Below are positions 19,201 through 26,722 of a DNA stretch of 64,000 nt, one piece after another. Within the stretch, counting starts at the first letter, position 1. Every line of letters starts with the position of its first letter. Made by a program: the position numbers and the translations under genes. The stretch is taken from contig NZ_JABUXU010000010.1 of assembly GCF_014897675.1 (NCBI RefSeq), positions 124,001 through 188,000 of the forward strand, read 5' to 3'. The notes under the pieces are model-generated. The model was given only the letters and a program-made list of their open reading frames with translations. It ran no database searches and was not told where the DNA came from. The stretch comes from Advenella sp. FME57 (GTDB lineage: Bacteria; Pseudomonadota; Gammaproteobacteria; Burkholderiales; Burkholderiaceae_B).

Positions 19201-19604
19201 GGCTGTTGATGGGGCGTGGCCCTGACAGCAGCGGTAGCGACGCGGCCCTGCTGTTCTCGGTGGGTTCGTCCATCGTGGGCGGGGGCGAGCCGTTCTATCG
19301 CAAGATGGGCCTGGACGATATTGCCATCCGTTCGGGCAATGTCGGCAAGTCCGGTACGGTTCTGCCCGAAAAAACGGTGGCTTCCAGTGTCAACCAGGAA
19401 TCGTCGAGCGATCTGTCCCAGCAGTTTTTCGTGGCCAGCAAGAAATTTGAAAATGGCATGACGGTCAGCGTAGAGCAGGCCATGGCCGGCACCGGCACCG
19501 TGGTGCGCGGCAGTTACCGGCTGTTCAGAAACCTGTCGGCCGATATCAAGGGCGGCACCGTCAACGGACTGGAACTGATCTATCGCCGGTTTTTCAGGGA
19601 CTGA
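13239..19604 (+). CDS. tamB: TamB, giant inner-membrane/periplasmic AsmA-like protein with three internal repeats
   Basis: Partner of TamA. One N-terminal membrane helix ([20 protein letters not shown]) anchors a long periplasmic beta-rich groove that reaches the outer membrane; the family is related to lipid-bridge proteins such as AsmA and VPS13. At 2121 residues it is far longer than the E. coli protein (about 1259). The extra length comes from three tandem units of about 446 residues starting near residues 468, 913 and 1361, each opening with D-L-x-L-G and a GxFGQ motif and containing LGKAP and a G-W-G segment. Ala/Lys-rich linkers lie inside the units. The C-terminal 300 residues form the conserved DUF490 domain ending LIYRRFFRD. 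Confidence 0.93.
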   Translation: MKMKYLRWYLRWKPIVLTILIGLCAFVFWFMGTNPGSRWLLNTVISQVGGELHNVRGTLWSGIELERLLIDTPEIKITGRQAVLKVDWLKLFKRTLRVQQMSVADLDVKLLPLETTEPAPDEAKPFEMPGIPVGIQVDRLDVGDFALLMPDGSGLPVGLSNFSLTDLLIIDQHAKGTLKSVHVSHPQTEADLNGTLEVESIKSPYPMKLDLNAKLATQNKQSPVCLSQFVQIGSVLTGALQQRDCTFDLHTQVAGDLEKLGVAMQGSGQGAQVDASLNLGVMGGGIPLNQADVNIKLGDASGLQFKLEKKEKQGAAESDRIAGSFASQRLTLKGQQGTADSVLTTDMTFVADVLGLSNVQGLQLKGTVDSESRLQGKPLAADLDIDIDSQGVLTQRRIVDGEQMAQAVADNIKAAAARKAQQEGKTVTTATGEDALQKAQQTAANTDAIQAATTQVDLNRLNIRKADIDLQLGENSITTSGSFGQQESVLRLSVDAPKLGQLVDGVNGTAKLSGTLAGTIAEHALDISGKVNQGDAKTLGKAPADLSATINGKWHRLADGIDGWEGELATLNLVHAGVRVRQRDALPLLFSPNATGVQNVWAAGPGALGLTLPGGSEAQFKLDKASGNALGVTTAGSFVNLTISDRLMDEITRMTAAGDAQPANATAAASDKAAQATAAKALTQKTAGSFPDIVFDGDWKIATENGLQGTVNVRRTAGDRFVPLVQKIPLDFETLSINLNETRQDEKNSVLTIAAQGQGPRSSLDTKLNLAMANVIPLRDGKLQLALTDGAAVNADFETIAGVSEGTDRLTAKVGLQALNLQALSAGATPASLLNGTVTLVADTLPGKREIADVDLDAKLAQGSTWNGKPLAGTIGSKVHLAGIFDKQPEQEQVDRSIKPNLDKLQVSDTDVDLTLGNNRITAHGGFGQDASQLYLDVNAPALANFWPSLPGSALVNAVVDGRVTNHRAQLYGMYAQAPSSALGKAPVVFGLNIQGAWNKVEGGQEGWVGVLQDLNLRHTELRLQQQSPMSLSFLPDDGQHPMQWATTASRFLLDLPENRSAQILPGESGGNGSQWQTKGQIKDLVINPQYLMNLQKAFVAEDPAAARAATQAATKALAQATASNKKAESAARDGGKRAAANTVADKDITLDADWDLAFNQMLTGSAHIMRTDGTGVLPFKTPVPLDFDTIAFDIEPQQTPQVQDGYVVTASATGEKSHLNADVKLDMATPLLLRDAKADLALRDGATMTLEALVSPKGGQDESDRIHVRVNSKALPVSKLMADSIPRTLLSTDLTADVDMFSPTAIKSATIKGRFDKGSIWNDKPLAGSVDLAVRDLAVGGQGSAGIDLNAFQVPAANIDLTLGSNKIRSKGAFGQADSVLTLDVDAPALSSFWPGLPGSVTVDGTVKGMVAKHALDLKGMFSQGKSRELGKAPVNFHVAADGTWDKNEQGVQGWRGTLSTLDVQHAGISVEQDKPWSLAFAPAAEGGLPAWEAGPSAINIGLPGKHSIVINQEGTTGSNGKWQTKGSIRRFVLSPAFIRDMQKLVDPAAKEAQNANTGIIDRRKRAPQETSLVLDFDWDLAFDGALTGKTALKRVSGDFMIPAATPIPLGLTNMLVGANFNKTGATTSAANLNLAFDTQNKGNLKGTGAIAFNGLTPNLNGGSKMTLNGNLADISWMGPLTGDMLDLGGAVALNVTAQSRANGQWTTSGKISGSKVKIVEIDNGIRLLDGTLEATLRDNQVVINTLRFPSVIRIKANEWRTKKWIEDNPPAQNGSLGITGKWNLNTSKGDFRIVFDHYPIIQRSDRFVMISGDVDINAPLPKVDIKGKVTADAGWASVDILGSVPAVDGDVIVLKPGQTKVVKEESPLDLTLDFTVDLGKRFYIVGLGLDSGLVGSLNVIQEKNQLTGVGAFRTRGGAIEAYGQRLQIRRGRITFQGNLANPILDIEALRTGLDVEAGVKVVGTARKPKIDLVSYPDVSEVEKLSWLLMGRGPDSSGSDAALLFSVGSSIVGGGEPFYRKMGLDDIAIRSGNVGKSGTVLPEKTVASSVNQESSSDLSQQFFVASKKFENGMTVSVEQAMAGTGTVVRGSYRLFRNLSADIKGGTVNGLELIYRRFFRD
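14641..15974 (+). repeat. TamB internal repeat unit 1
   Basis: Encodes residues of about 468-912. Opens with [17 protein letters not shown], then [20 protein letters not shown], a W-E-G-E-L segment, an Ala-rich linker, [16 protein letters not shown], and closes with [12 protein letters not shown]. The same landmarks recur in order in the next two units. Confidence 0.75.
15975..17318 (+). repeat. TamB internal repeat unit 2
   Basis: Encodes residues of about 913-1360. Opens with [17 protein letters not shown], then [26 protein letters not shown], an Ala/Lys-rich linker, [26 protein letters not shown] and closes with [12 protein letters not shown]. It is 1344 bases long against 1334 for unit 1. 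The units are diverged, so the duplication is not recent. Confidence 0.75.
17319..18340 (+). repeat. TamB internal repeat unit 3 (grades into the conserved C-terminal domain)
   Basis: Opens with [17 protein letters not shown], then [49 protein letters not shown] and [10 protein letters not shown]. After this the sequence no longer follows the repeat but continues into the conserved TamB C-terminus, so the end given is approximate. Confidence 0.65.
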
Positions 19605-19619
19605 TGAAAAATGCATACT

Positions 19620-19644
19620 CCCCTGCAGCCGCAGGGGCTACAAT
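19620..19644 (+). promoter_or_regulatory. Hairpin and possible -10 element upstream of dcd
   Basis: A perfect 7-bp hairpin (CCCCTGC, AGCC, GCAGGGG, 19620-19637) just past the tamB stop is followed by TACAAT (19639-19644), a good -10 box. No matching -35 is clear and there is no T tract, so this could be an inefficient terminator, a promoter, or both. Confidence 0.35.
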
Positions 19645-19689
19645 GGCGCTTTTCCCTTCGGGGCAGACCCCAGCAGAGAGATACAGTCT

Positions 19690-20253
19690 ATGAGTATCAA
19701 GAACGACCGGTGGATTCGGCAGGCGGCGCAAGACGGCATGATCACTCCTTTCGAGGCGGGTCAGGTGCGCGAGCATAACGGGCAAAAGATCGTAAGCTAC
19801 GGCACCAGCAGCTATGGTTACGATGTGCGTTGCGCCGACGAATTCAAGATTTTTACCAACATCAACTCCACGATTGTGGATCCGAAAAACTTCGACGAAA
19901 AATCCTTTGTGGATTTCAAGGGTGATGTTTGCATTATTCCGCCGAACTCGTTTGCGCTTGCCCGCACCGTTGAGTATTTCCGCATTCCGCGCGAAGTGCT
20001 CACCATCTGCCTGGGTAAAAGCACTTACGCGCGCTGCGGCATTATCGTGAATGTGACGCCTCTGGAGCCTGAGTGGGAAGGGCATGTTACGCTGGAGTTT
20101 TCCAACACGACACCGTTGCCCGCAAAAATCTATGCTGGCGAGGGATGTGCCCAGTTTCTGTTCCTGCAGGGCGACGAGGTATGCGAAACGTCATACCGTG
20201 ATCGTGGTGGGAAGTATCAGGGTCAACAAGGCGTCACACTTCCAAGAACATAA
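19690..20253 (+). CDS. dcd: dCTP deaminase
   Basis: Cytoplasmic trimeric enzyme converting dCTP to dUTP, which feeds dTMP synthesis through dUTPase and ThyA. Length 187 residues, typical for the family. The N-terminus [13 protein letters not shown] and the [13 protein letters not shown] segment are typical; the catalytic Glu lies in [17 protein letters not shown], near residue 138. The C-terminus [11 protein letters not shown] is the family nucleotide lid. It lies 35 bases upstream of the decarboxylase gene, so the two may be co-transcribed. Confidence 0.97.
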   Translation: MSIKNDRWIRQAAQDGMITPFEAGQVREHNGQKIVSYGTSSYGYDVRCADEFKIFTNINSTIVDPKNFDEKSFVDFKGDVCIIPPNSFALARTVEYFRIPREVLTICLGKSTYARCGIIVNVTPLEPEWEGHVTLEFSNTTPLPAKIYAGEGCAQFLFLQGDEVCETSYRDRGGKYQGQQGVTLPRT

Positions 20254-20287
20254 TCAGGCTATTTGATCAGCCAGCCAGGAGTACCCG

Positions 20288-22552
20288 ATGAAATTTCGTT
20301 TCCCCATCGTCATCATTGACGAAGACTTCCGCTCGGACAGTGCGTCCGGTTTCGGTATCCGTGCTCTTGCCGATGCCATCAAGGCAGAAGGCGTCGAGGT
20401 TCTTGGCGTTACCAGTTACGGCGACCTGAGTTCATTTGCCCAGCAGCAAAGCCGGGCCAGCGCCTTTATCCTGTCCATCGATGATGAAGAGTTCGATATC
20501 GACTCGCGCGAAGACGTGGCGCACGCCATCCGCAATTTGCGAACCTTTATTGGCGAGCTGCGTTTTCGCAATGAAGACATACCCATTTATCTGTATGGCG
20601 AGACCCGCACATCCGAACATATTCCCAATGACATCCTGCGCGAACTGCATGGTTTCATTCATATGTTCGAGGACACGCCCGAGTTCGTGGCGCGCCATAT
20701 TATTCGCGAATCCAAGAGCTATCTGGACGGGCTCTCGCCGCCGTTTTTTCGCGAGCTGGTCAAGTATGCGCAGGATGGTTCCTACTCCTGGCATTGCCCG
20801 GGTCACTCCGGCGGCGTGGCATTTCTGAAAAGCCCGGTCGGGCAGATGTTTCACCAGTTCTTCGGTGAAAACATGCTGCGCGCTGACGTCTGCAATGCGG
20901 TCGAGGAACTGGGCCAGTTGCTGGACCATACCGGCCCGGTGGCCCAGTCAGAGCGCAACGCCGCCCGTATCTTTCATGCCGATCATTGCTATTTCGTGAC
21001 CAATGGCACCTCTACCTCCAACAAGGTGGTGTGGCACGCCAACGTGGCCAACGATGACGTGGTGGTGGTTGATCGCAATTGTCATAAATCGATCCTGCAC
21101 GCCATTACCATGACAGGTGCAATACCGGTTTTTCTGCGTCCAACGCGCAACCACCTGGGTATTATCGGTCCGATCCCGCTCGAAGAGTTCGACCCCGAAA
21201 ACATACAGAAGAAAATCGAAGCCAACCCGTTTGCCCGCAAGCTCAAGAACAAGACGCCGCGCATTCTGACGCTCACGCAAAGCACCTATGATGGCGTGAT
21301 CTACAACGTGGAAACGATCAAGGAAAAGCTGGGCAGTATCGTTGATACGCTGCATTTTGACGAAGCCTGGTTGCCGCATGCGGCCTTCCACGAGTTCTAT
21401 GCAAATATGCACGCGATCGGCCCGAACCGGCCGCGCAGCCAGGACGCAATGGTGTTTGCCACGCACTCCACACATAAACTGCTTGCCGGTATTTCCCAGG
21501 CGTCGCAGATCGTGGTGCAGGAGTCCGAGACCCGCAAACTGGATCGCAATATTTTCAACGAAGCGTATCTGATGCATACCTCTACGTCGCCGCAGTACGC
21601 GATTATTGCGTCCTGCGATGTGTCGGCCGCAATGATGGAGCCGCCCGGTGGCACCGCGCTGGTTGCCGAGAGTATTCGCGAAGCCCTGGATTTTCGCCGG
21701 GCCATGCGCAAGGTGGCCTCGGAATACGGCCGCAATGACTGGTGGTTCAAGGTCTGGGGGCCAAACCGTCTGGTCTCCGAAGGCATCGGTCTTCAGGAAG
21801 ACTGGGTACTCGAGTCGGGTGACGAGTGGCACGGTTTTGGCGATCTGGCCGAGAACTTCAATATGCTGGATCCGATCAAGGCGACCATTATTACGCCGGG
21901 ACTGGATATCGACGGCAACTTTGCAGACAGCGGCATTCCTGCGGCGCTGGTGACCAAATACCTGGCCGAGCATGGCATTGTGGTGGAAAAAACCGGCCTG
22001 TATTCGTTCTTCATCCTGTTTACCATTGGCATCACCAAGGGCCGCTGGAACACGCTGGTAACGGCGCTGCAGCAGTTCAAGGATGATTACGATCGCAATG
22101 CGCCGCTGTGGCGCATCCTGCCCGAGTTCTGCGCCGACTTCAAACAGTATGAACGCATGGGGTTGCGCGATCTGTGCCAGAAAATTCATGAAGCCTACAG
22201 CGAGAACGATGTGGCGCGCCTGACGACCGAAGTCTATCTGTCTGATATGGTGCCGGCGCTCAAGCCTTCGGATGCGTTTGCCAAAATGGCGCACCGCGAG
22301 GTCGAGCGTGTCCCGCTGGACGAGCTTGAAGGCCGCGTAACCGGGGTGCTGCTCACGCCGTATCCGCCGGGTATTCCGCTGCTTATTCCGGGCGAGCGCT
22401 TTAACAAGACCATTGTGGAGTATCTGAAATTTGCGCGCGGTTTCAACGCGAAATTTCCAGGCTTCGAAACCTTTATCCATGGCCTGGGTCATGTGGTCGA
22501 GGAGGATGGTCGTCACTTTTTCTACGTGGACTGCCTGAGACTGGATGAGTGA
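20288..22552 (+). CDS. Orn/Lys/Arg decarboxylase (PLP, fold type I, large bacterial type)
   Basis: Large PLP-dependent basic amino acid decarboxylase of 754 residues, the AdiA/LdcC/SpeF size class. It has an N-terminal wing domain (residues 1-130), a PLP-binding core and a C-terminal domain. The PLP lysine is at residue 397 in the STHKLLAG motif, and the PLP-binding Asp lies in HFDEAWLPHAAFHEFY. Products would be agmatine, cadaverine or putrescine; substrate specificity cannot be set from sequence, though annotated relatives in Bordetella-like genomes are usually called arginine/lysine/ornithine decarboxylase. Its stop overlaps the next gene by eight bases. No antiporter is adjacent, so a biosynthetic or housekeeping role is more likely than acid resistance. 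Confidence 0.9.
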   Translation: MKFRFPIVIIDEDFRSDSASGFGIRALADAIKAEGVEVLGVTSYGDLSSFAQQQSRASAFILSIDDEEFDIDSREDVAHAIRNLRTFIGELRFRNEDIPIYLYGETRTSEHIPNDILRELHGFIHMFEDTPEFVARHIIRESKSYLDGLSPPFFRELVKYAQDGSYSWHCPGHSGGVAFLKSPVGQMFHQFFGENMLRADVCNAVEELGQLLDHTGPVAQSERNAARIFHADHCYFVTNGTSTSNKVVWHANVANDDVVVVDRNCHKSILHAITMTGAIPVFLRPTRNHLGIIGPIPLEEFDPENIQKKIEANPFARKLKNKTPRILTLTQSTYDGVIYNVETIKEKLGSIVDTLHFDEAWLPHAAFHEFYANMHAIGPNRPRSQDAMVFATHSTHKLLAGISQASQIVVQESETRKLDRNIFNEAYLMHTSTSPQYAIIASCDVSAAMMEPPGGTALVAESIREALDFRRAMRKVASEYGRNDWWFKVWGPNRLVSEGIGLQEDWVLESGDEWHGFGDLAENFNMLDPIKATIITPGLDIDGNFADSGIPAALVTKYLAEHGIVVEKTGLYSFFILFTIGITKGRWNTLVTALQQFKDDYDRNAPLWRILPEFCADFKQYERMGLRDLCQKIHEAYSENDVARLTTEVYLSDMVPALKPSDAFAKMAHREVERVPLDELEGRVTGVLLTPYPPGIPLLIPGERFNKTIVEYLKFARGFNAKFPGFETFIHGLGHVVEEDGRHFFYVDCLRLDE

Positions 22553-23747
22553 ATCTGTTGATGTCGTGATCATCGGCGCCGGTGCTGCCGGCCTGATGTG
22601 CGCGGCGGTGGCTGGCCAGCGTGGCCAGCGGGTGGTCCTGCTGGATCATGCCAGCCGGCTGGCGGAGAAAATCCGGATCTCCGGTGGCGGCCGATGCAAT
22701 TTCACCAATATAGGCACCACCTGGCAGCAATTTCTGTCCGCCAATCCGGCGTTCTGTCGATCGGCCCTGTCTGCCTATACGCCAGAAGACTTCCTGACGC
22801 TGGTGCGCAGCCATGGCATTGCCTGGCATGAAAAGCACAAGGGCCAGCTGTTTTGCGACGACAGCAGCGAGCAGATTATCGATATGCTGGTGGCCGAGTG
22901 CGAAAAGGGCGGCGTGAAGCGGCGCATGCAAGCGACCGTGAGCGCGATTGGCCAGGAAAATGGGCGCTTTACGGTGCAGACCCAGAATGGGATGCTGACG
23001 GCCGATAAGCTGGTGATCGCAACCGGCGGCATGGCCATTCCCCAGTTGGGCGCGACCGATTTCGGACTGAAGGCGGCGCGCCAGTTCGGGCTGAAAATCA
23101 TTGAGCCTCGCCCCGCGCTGGTTCCGCTGACCTTCGATCAGCAAAGCTGGAAGCCGTTTGCCGAGCTCTCGGGGCTGGCGGTGCCGGCCAGGCTGGAGAC
23201 GGGGCAAGGCAAGCGCAGAGGGCACTTCGATGAAGACCTGCTGTTTACCCACCGCGGCCTGTCGGGCCCGGGAATCCTGCAGATTTCCAGCTATTGGGAA
23301 CCCGATACGCCGATCCACATTGATTTGCTGCCGGGCCGGCAACTGGCGCAGGAGCTGGTGCAGCGCAAGAAGGGTAGCAGGCAAAGCCTGGTGCATGCTC
23401 TGAGCGAAGTCTGGCCGCGTCGGCTGGCCGAGAACTGGCTGCAATACCGGGGCATGCTGCCGGCACAGCGGCTGGCCGATACGGCCGACAAGCCGCTGAT
23501 GCAACTGGCAGACAGTGCGCAACCGTGGACCCTGACGCCTTCCGGAACCGTGGGCTACAAAAAGGCCGAAGTGATGCGCGGCGGCGTGGACACGCGCGCG
23601 CTGGACCAGAAATCCATGCAGGCACGCAACGTGCCGGGACTGTATTTTATTGGTGAGGTGGTCGATGTGACCGGCTGGCTGGGGGGTTACAACTTTCAGT
23701 GGGCCTGGGCGTCTGCGATGGCCTGCGGCCGCGCCCTGTCAACGTGA
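22545..23747 (+). CDS. HI0933-family FAD-dependent oxidoreductase (YhiN-like)
   Basis: Flavoprotein of 400 residues. The FAD-binding dinucleotide motif IIGAGAAGLMCA is near residues 9-20, followed by RISGGGRCNFTN, the hallmark of the HI0933/YhiN family. A late GWLGGYNFQWAWASAMACGR segment closes the FAD site. Enzymatic function is poorly established in this family. The start overlaps the decarboxylase stop by eight bases, so the genes are translationally coupled. Confidence 0.9.
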   Translation: MSESVDVVIIGAGAAGLMCAAVAGQRGQRVVLLDHASRLAEKIRISGGGRCNFTNIGTTWQQFLSANPAFCRSALSAYTPEDFLTLVRSHGIAWHEKHKGQLFCDDSSEQIIDMLVAECEKGGVKRRMQATVSAIGQENGRFTVQTQNGMLTADKLVIATGGMAIPQLGATDFGLKAARQFGLKIIEPRPALVPLTFDQQSWKPFAELSGLAVPARLETGQGKRRGHFDEDLLFTHRGLSGPGILQISSYWEPDTPIHIDLLPGRQLAQELVQRKKGSRQSLVHALSEVWPRRLAENWLQYRGMLPAQRLADTADKPLMQLADSAQPWTLTPSGTVGYKKAEVMRGGVDTRALDQKSMQARNVPGLYFIGEVVDVTGWLGGYNFQWAWASAMACGRALST

Positions 23748-23960
23748 GGTAATGCGGGGTTGGCTAGTCGAAGGTGGCGCTGGTCATCATGTGTTGTTAT
23801 GCGGCGGCGCTGCCGCGATATTTTCAAATGGCAATGACAACAGTGGGTTCAGATAAAAGTGTTCAGGCAGGGTACCGGTCCGGCGGGCGGCCATGTGTGG
23901 CGACCGCTGTATAAATTATAAGAATGTGAATGCCGGCCCGGTCAGCCCTGGACGACCCGT

Positions 23961-24293
23961 TTAGAAGCCCAGGTCAATATTGGCGATTTTCCGGGCATCG
24001 ATCACGATTTCACGACCGCTGGGTGAATAGCCAGTCAGGCGAAAGCCGGTATCGGTTTTACTGCCCATCAGGGACAATTCAAAGCTGTTTTCGTCGGTGC
24101 CGAAAGACTGGTCAACCGCAGTATATGCCTTGATTTTCAGGTTGGCGACGATTTCATCGTTGCCGTCGGACTGGATGGTGCCTGAATACAAGTAATGGGC
24201 ATCGCCCCCCCGGACCTTGTTGTCTTCTACGACCGTCACTCCGGCGTGGGCTTTGGAATCTGCGATCACTGTTGCGTAGAAACCGTTATCCAT
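23961..24293 (-). CDS. GrlR-like small regulatory-fold protein
   Basis: 110-residue soluble protein. The start MDNGFYATVIADSKAHAGVT, the GGDAHYLYSGTIQ segment and the overall beta-rich layout match GrlR, known in enteropathogenic E. coli as a negative regulator of type III secretion that binds GrlA; similar small proteins occur in many genomes without GrlA. A good AAGGAG ribosome binding site precedes ATG at 24293. It stands alone: no type III secretion genes or GrlA-like activator are in the window. The function here is unknown; the fold assignment rests on remembered sequence patterns. Confidence 0.7.
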   Translation of the reverse strand: MDNGFYATVIADSKAHAGVTVVEDNKVRGGDAHYLYSGTIQSDGNDEIVANLKIKAYTAVDQSFGTDENSFELSLMGSKTDTGFRLTGYSPSGREIVIDARKIANIDLGF

Positions 24294-24875
24294 AATAGTA
24301 CTCCTTATGTAGTTGCCACTAGGGCGCTTGATGCTGACTGCAGTGGCGAGCGGTTCTGGAATAGACCCGCTCGCTAATGAAGCTGCTAATGAAAACGTGT
24401 GTTCTGTATCTGATATTGTTGTGTTTTATGCTGACGTTCACCAGCGGATGGCTAGTGTACCGCAACATGATGACACTCGTGTGTGAGGGTACTGCCGCAC
24501 GGGTGACAAATTGCTTGTGGTCAAGTGTATTCTATCTCTTTTCCAAAGAATTATTTAATTGAAATTATAAGATGTAACAGTTCGTATTGTTATGATAACA
24601 ATGCTATAACGGCAGCTAACATCTGTTAACTCGTGCGCTTGTTAAATAAGCAGGCCAAGCGTTTCCGGCAGCAGCGCAGCGGCGGTAAAAAATTGGATAT
24701 CGGGGTTGTCACAATGGATTTTTTTGCCGTTTGCCTGTATCCTTTCGCATGCTTTCAAATTGTCGTGGGAGAGAGCAGCAGGCGGCCACTGGCCCGTCAT
24801 GTTGCCACCGAAGGCGCAATTCGCCCGGAATCGCTCAGGTCCATGTACCGCACAATCACCGGCCCGGCCGGTAAG
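24294..24875. other. Intergenic region upstream of the glycine riboswitch
   Basis: About 580 bases without a supported gene. A 61-codon frame at 24377-24562 starts with a hydrophobic stretch (MKLLMKTCVLYLILLCFMLT) but has no ribosome binding site; a real small membrane peptide cannot be excluded. The segment 24540-24620 is strongly AT-rich and carries a perfect inverted repeat followed by a -10-like TATAAC. It is probably the promoter region of the gcv operon. Confidence 0.5.
24587..24610 (+). promoter_or_regulatory. Perfect inverted repeat next to a -10-like box, probable gcv promoter/operator
   Basis: TTGTTAT (24587-24593), one base, then ATAACAA (24595-24601) form a perfect 7-bp dyad, immediately followed by TATAAC at 24605-24610. 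The arrangement resembles a promoter with an operator overlapping the spacer. The regulator is not evident in the window. Confidence 0.4.
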
Positions 24876-24984
24876 GCACTCTGGAGAGACCTTTTCATTA
24901 AGGCGCCGAAGGGGAAACGCGCTGTGCTGCGCCATCAGGCCAGCCCAAAGCGCGCTACAACTCTCAGGCAAAAGGACAGAGGGC
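24876..24984 (+). promoter_or_regulatory. Glycine riboswitch, single aptamer
   Basis: The conserved glycine aptamer landmarks occur in order: CTCTGGAGAGA (P1 strand and start of P2), GCGCCGAAGGGG, then AACTCTCAGGCAAAAGGACA and the closing CAGAG (24977-24981) pairing with CTCTG at 24879-24883. Only one full aptamer is present; the 70 bases before gcvT are too short for a second but contain a hairpin (AGCGC...GGTTTCA/TGAAACC...GCGCT) that fits the ghost-aptamer/expression-platform position of singlet glycine riboswitches. No T tract follows, so translational control of gcvT is more likely than termination. Confidence 0.93.
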
Positions 24985-25051
24985 GACAAGCGCCGGTTTC
25001 ATGGTGAAACCTGTGCGCTGCGACCTTCAATCCTTTTCAACAGGTGCAAGC

Positions 25052-26197
25052 ATGTCTACACAGACAACCCCTCCAACTGCGGCAAGCGCTCCCCCCACTG
25101 AACTGAATCGCACGCCCCTGTTCGCGGCCCACCAGGCCGCAGGTGCCAAAATGGTCGATTTCGGCGGCTGGGAAATGCCTATTTCGTACGGCTCGCAACT
25201 GGCCGAACACCATGCCGTACGCCAGAAAGCGGGCATGTTCGATGTCTCCCATATGCTCAATGTCGATGTGACCGGCCTGCAGGCGCGGCGCTTCCTGAGC
25301 CTGCTGCTGGCCAACGACGTGGCCAAGCTGGCCATTTCCGGCAAGGCGCTCTACAGCTGCATGCTGAACCCCGAAGGCGGGGTGATTGACGACCTGATCG
25401 TTTACTTTTTCGATGATGACCGCTGGCGTGTGGTCGTGAACGCCGGTTGCGCGCAAAAGGATATTGACTGGATGCAGCGCGTGGTCAGCGAGCACAAGCT
25501 GGATGTCATCATCACCCCCCGGCGCGATCTGGCCATGATTGCCGTACAGGGCCCGCAAGCGCGTGAACTGGTCTGGCAGATCCATCCTGAATGGCAGGCG
25601 GCGACCGAACCGCTCAAGGCGTTTTTCGCGGCCAGTGTCGGCAATGACACGCTGGTGGCCCGCACCGGCTATACCGGCGAAGACGGTTTCGAAATTGTGC
25701 TGCCAGCCACGCAGGCCGAGCCTCTGTGGCACCAGCTGGTTGCAGCGGGCGTGGCGCCTTGTGGCCTGGGCGCGCGTGATACGCTGCGCCTTGAGGCCGG
25801 CATGAACCTGTACGGCCAGGATATGGACGAGCAGACCCAGCCGGCACAGGCTGCACTCACTTGGACAGTCAGCCTGACCGATACCCAGCGCGACTTCATT
25901 GGCCGCCAGGCCATTGAGTCTGCACCGCGCAAGAACGTATTTACCGGCCTCAAACTCAATGAGCGCGGCGTGATGCGTGCGCATATGCGGGTACGCACCG
26001 CGCAGGGCGAAGGCGAAGTGACCAGCGGCACCATGTCGCCCACGCTGGGCGTGTCCGTGGCGTTTGCCCGTCTGCCCCAGGGCGTTGCAGCTGGCGATGC
26101 CGTTGACGTGGATATTCGCGGCAAGTGGGTGCCTGCCACAGTTACCGCGCTGCCTTTCGTGCGCAACGGCAAGGCCGTTGTTCCTGCACAGAAATAG
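25052..26197 (+). CDS. gcvT: Glycine cleavage system T protein (aminomethyltransferase)
   Basis: Takes the aminomethyl group from lipoylated GcvH, releases ammonia and forms methylene-tetrahydrofolate. About 381 residues. Landmarks: [20 protein letters not shown] near residue 20, MFDVSHM, the folate-binding Asp in [20 protein letters not shown] and [12 protein letters not shown] near residue 205. ATG at 25052 (MSTQTT) after AGGTG is preferred over an upstream in-frame start inside the riboswitch platform hairpin. First gene of gcvTHP. Confidence 0.96.
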   Translation: MSTQTTPPTAASAPPTELNRTPLFAAHQAAGAKMVDFGGWEMPISYGSQLAEHHAVRQKAGMFDVSHMLNVDVTGLQARRFLSLLLANDVAKLAISGKALYSCMLNPEGGVIDDLIVYFFDDDRWRVVVNAGCAQKDIDWMQRVVSEHKLDVIITPRRDLAMIAVQGPQARELVWQIHPEWQAATEPLKAFFAASVGNDTLVARTGYTGEDGFEIVLPATQAEPLWHQLVAAGVAPCGLGARDTLRLEAGMNLYGQDMDEQTQPAQAALTWTVSLTDTQRDFIGRQAIESAPRKNVFTGLKLNERGVMRAHMRVRTAQGEGEVTSGTMSPTLGVSVAFARLPQGVAAGDAVDVDIRGKWVPATVTALPFVRNGKAVVPAQK

Positions 26198-26270
26198 AAA
26201 ACCGTCACATAAACCTTGATACTATATGACCGTGTGCAACGTGGTCATTTTCCTCTTCCAGGAGTCTTGA

Positions 26271-26642
26271 ATGAAATTACCTACCGATCGTAAATACACC
26301 CCTTCGCATGAGTGGGTCCTGGCCGAAGGCGACGTGTTCGTTGTCGGCATCACTGATAATGCCCAGGAACAGCTTGGGGATCTGGTCTACGTGGGCGACG
26401 TCCAGGTGGGCGCGCAATTGAAGGCGGGCGATACTGCCGGCGTGGTCGAGTCGGTCAAGGCCGCTTCGGACATCTACGCACCGGTCGATGGCGAAATTGT
26501 CGCGTTCAACGATGTGCTGGAAGCGCAGCCTGACCTGGTCAACGAAGACTCCTATACCAACTGGATATTCAAAATCAAGCCCGCCAATGCGGCCGACGCC
26601 GACAAGCTGCTGGATGCAGCTGCCTACGAAGCCCAGGCCTGA
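26271..26642 (+). CDS. gcvH: Glycine cleavage system H protein
   Basis: Small lipoyl carrier of 123 residues that shuttles the aminomethyl group between GcvP, GcvT and the L protein. The lipoylated lysine is K63 in the VVESVKAASDIYAPVDGE motif. A CAGGAG ribosome binding site precedes ATG at 26271. It sits 73 bases after gcvT and about 80 before gcvP. No L protein gene (lpd) is in this operon, as is usual since it is shared with other complexes. Confidence 0.97.
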   Translation: MKLPTDRKYTPSHEWVLAEGDVFVVGITDNAQEQLGDLVYVGDVQVGAQLKAGDTAGVVESVKAASDIYAPVDGEIVAFNDVLEAQPDLVNEDSYTNWIFKIKPANAADADKLLDAAAYEAQA

Positions 26643-26722
26643 ACCTGAGCCGCCGTTGCCCGCATTCGCGCTGAATGCACGGCAGCAGCGGCATGACTGA
26701 TTACCACCGGATTACCCAGATT

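Noticed and set aside
20948-22573. Open frame of 541 codons on the minus strand within the decarboxylase gene
   Set aside because: Antisense to a strongly conserved PLP enzyme, no domain pattern, shadow composition.
24377-24562. 61-codon frame with a hydrophobic start
   Set aside because: No ribosome binding site and unusual composition in an AT-rich intergenic region; kept only as a remark.
24633-25007. Open frames on both strands across the glycine riboswitch
   Set aside because: They overlap the conserved aptamer, have no ribosome binding sites and no recognisable sequence.
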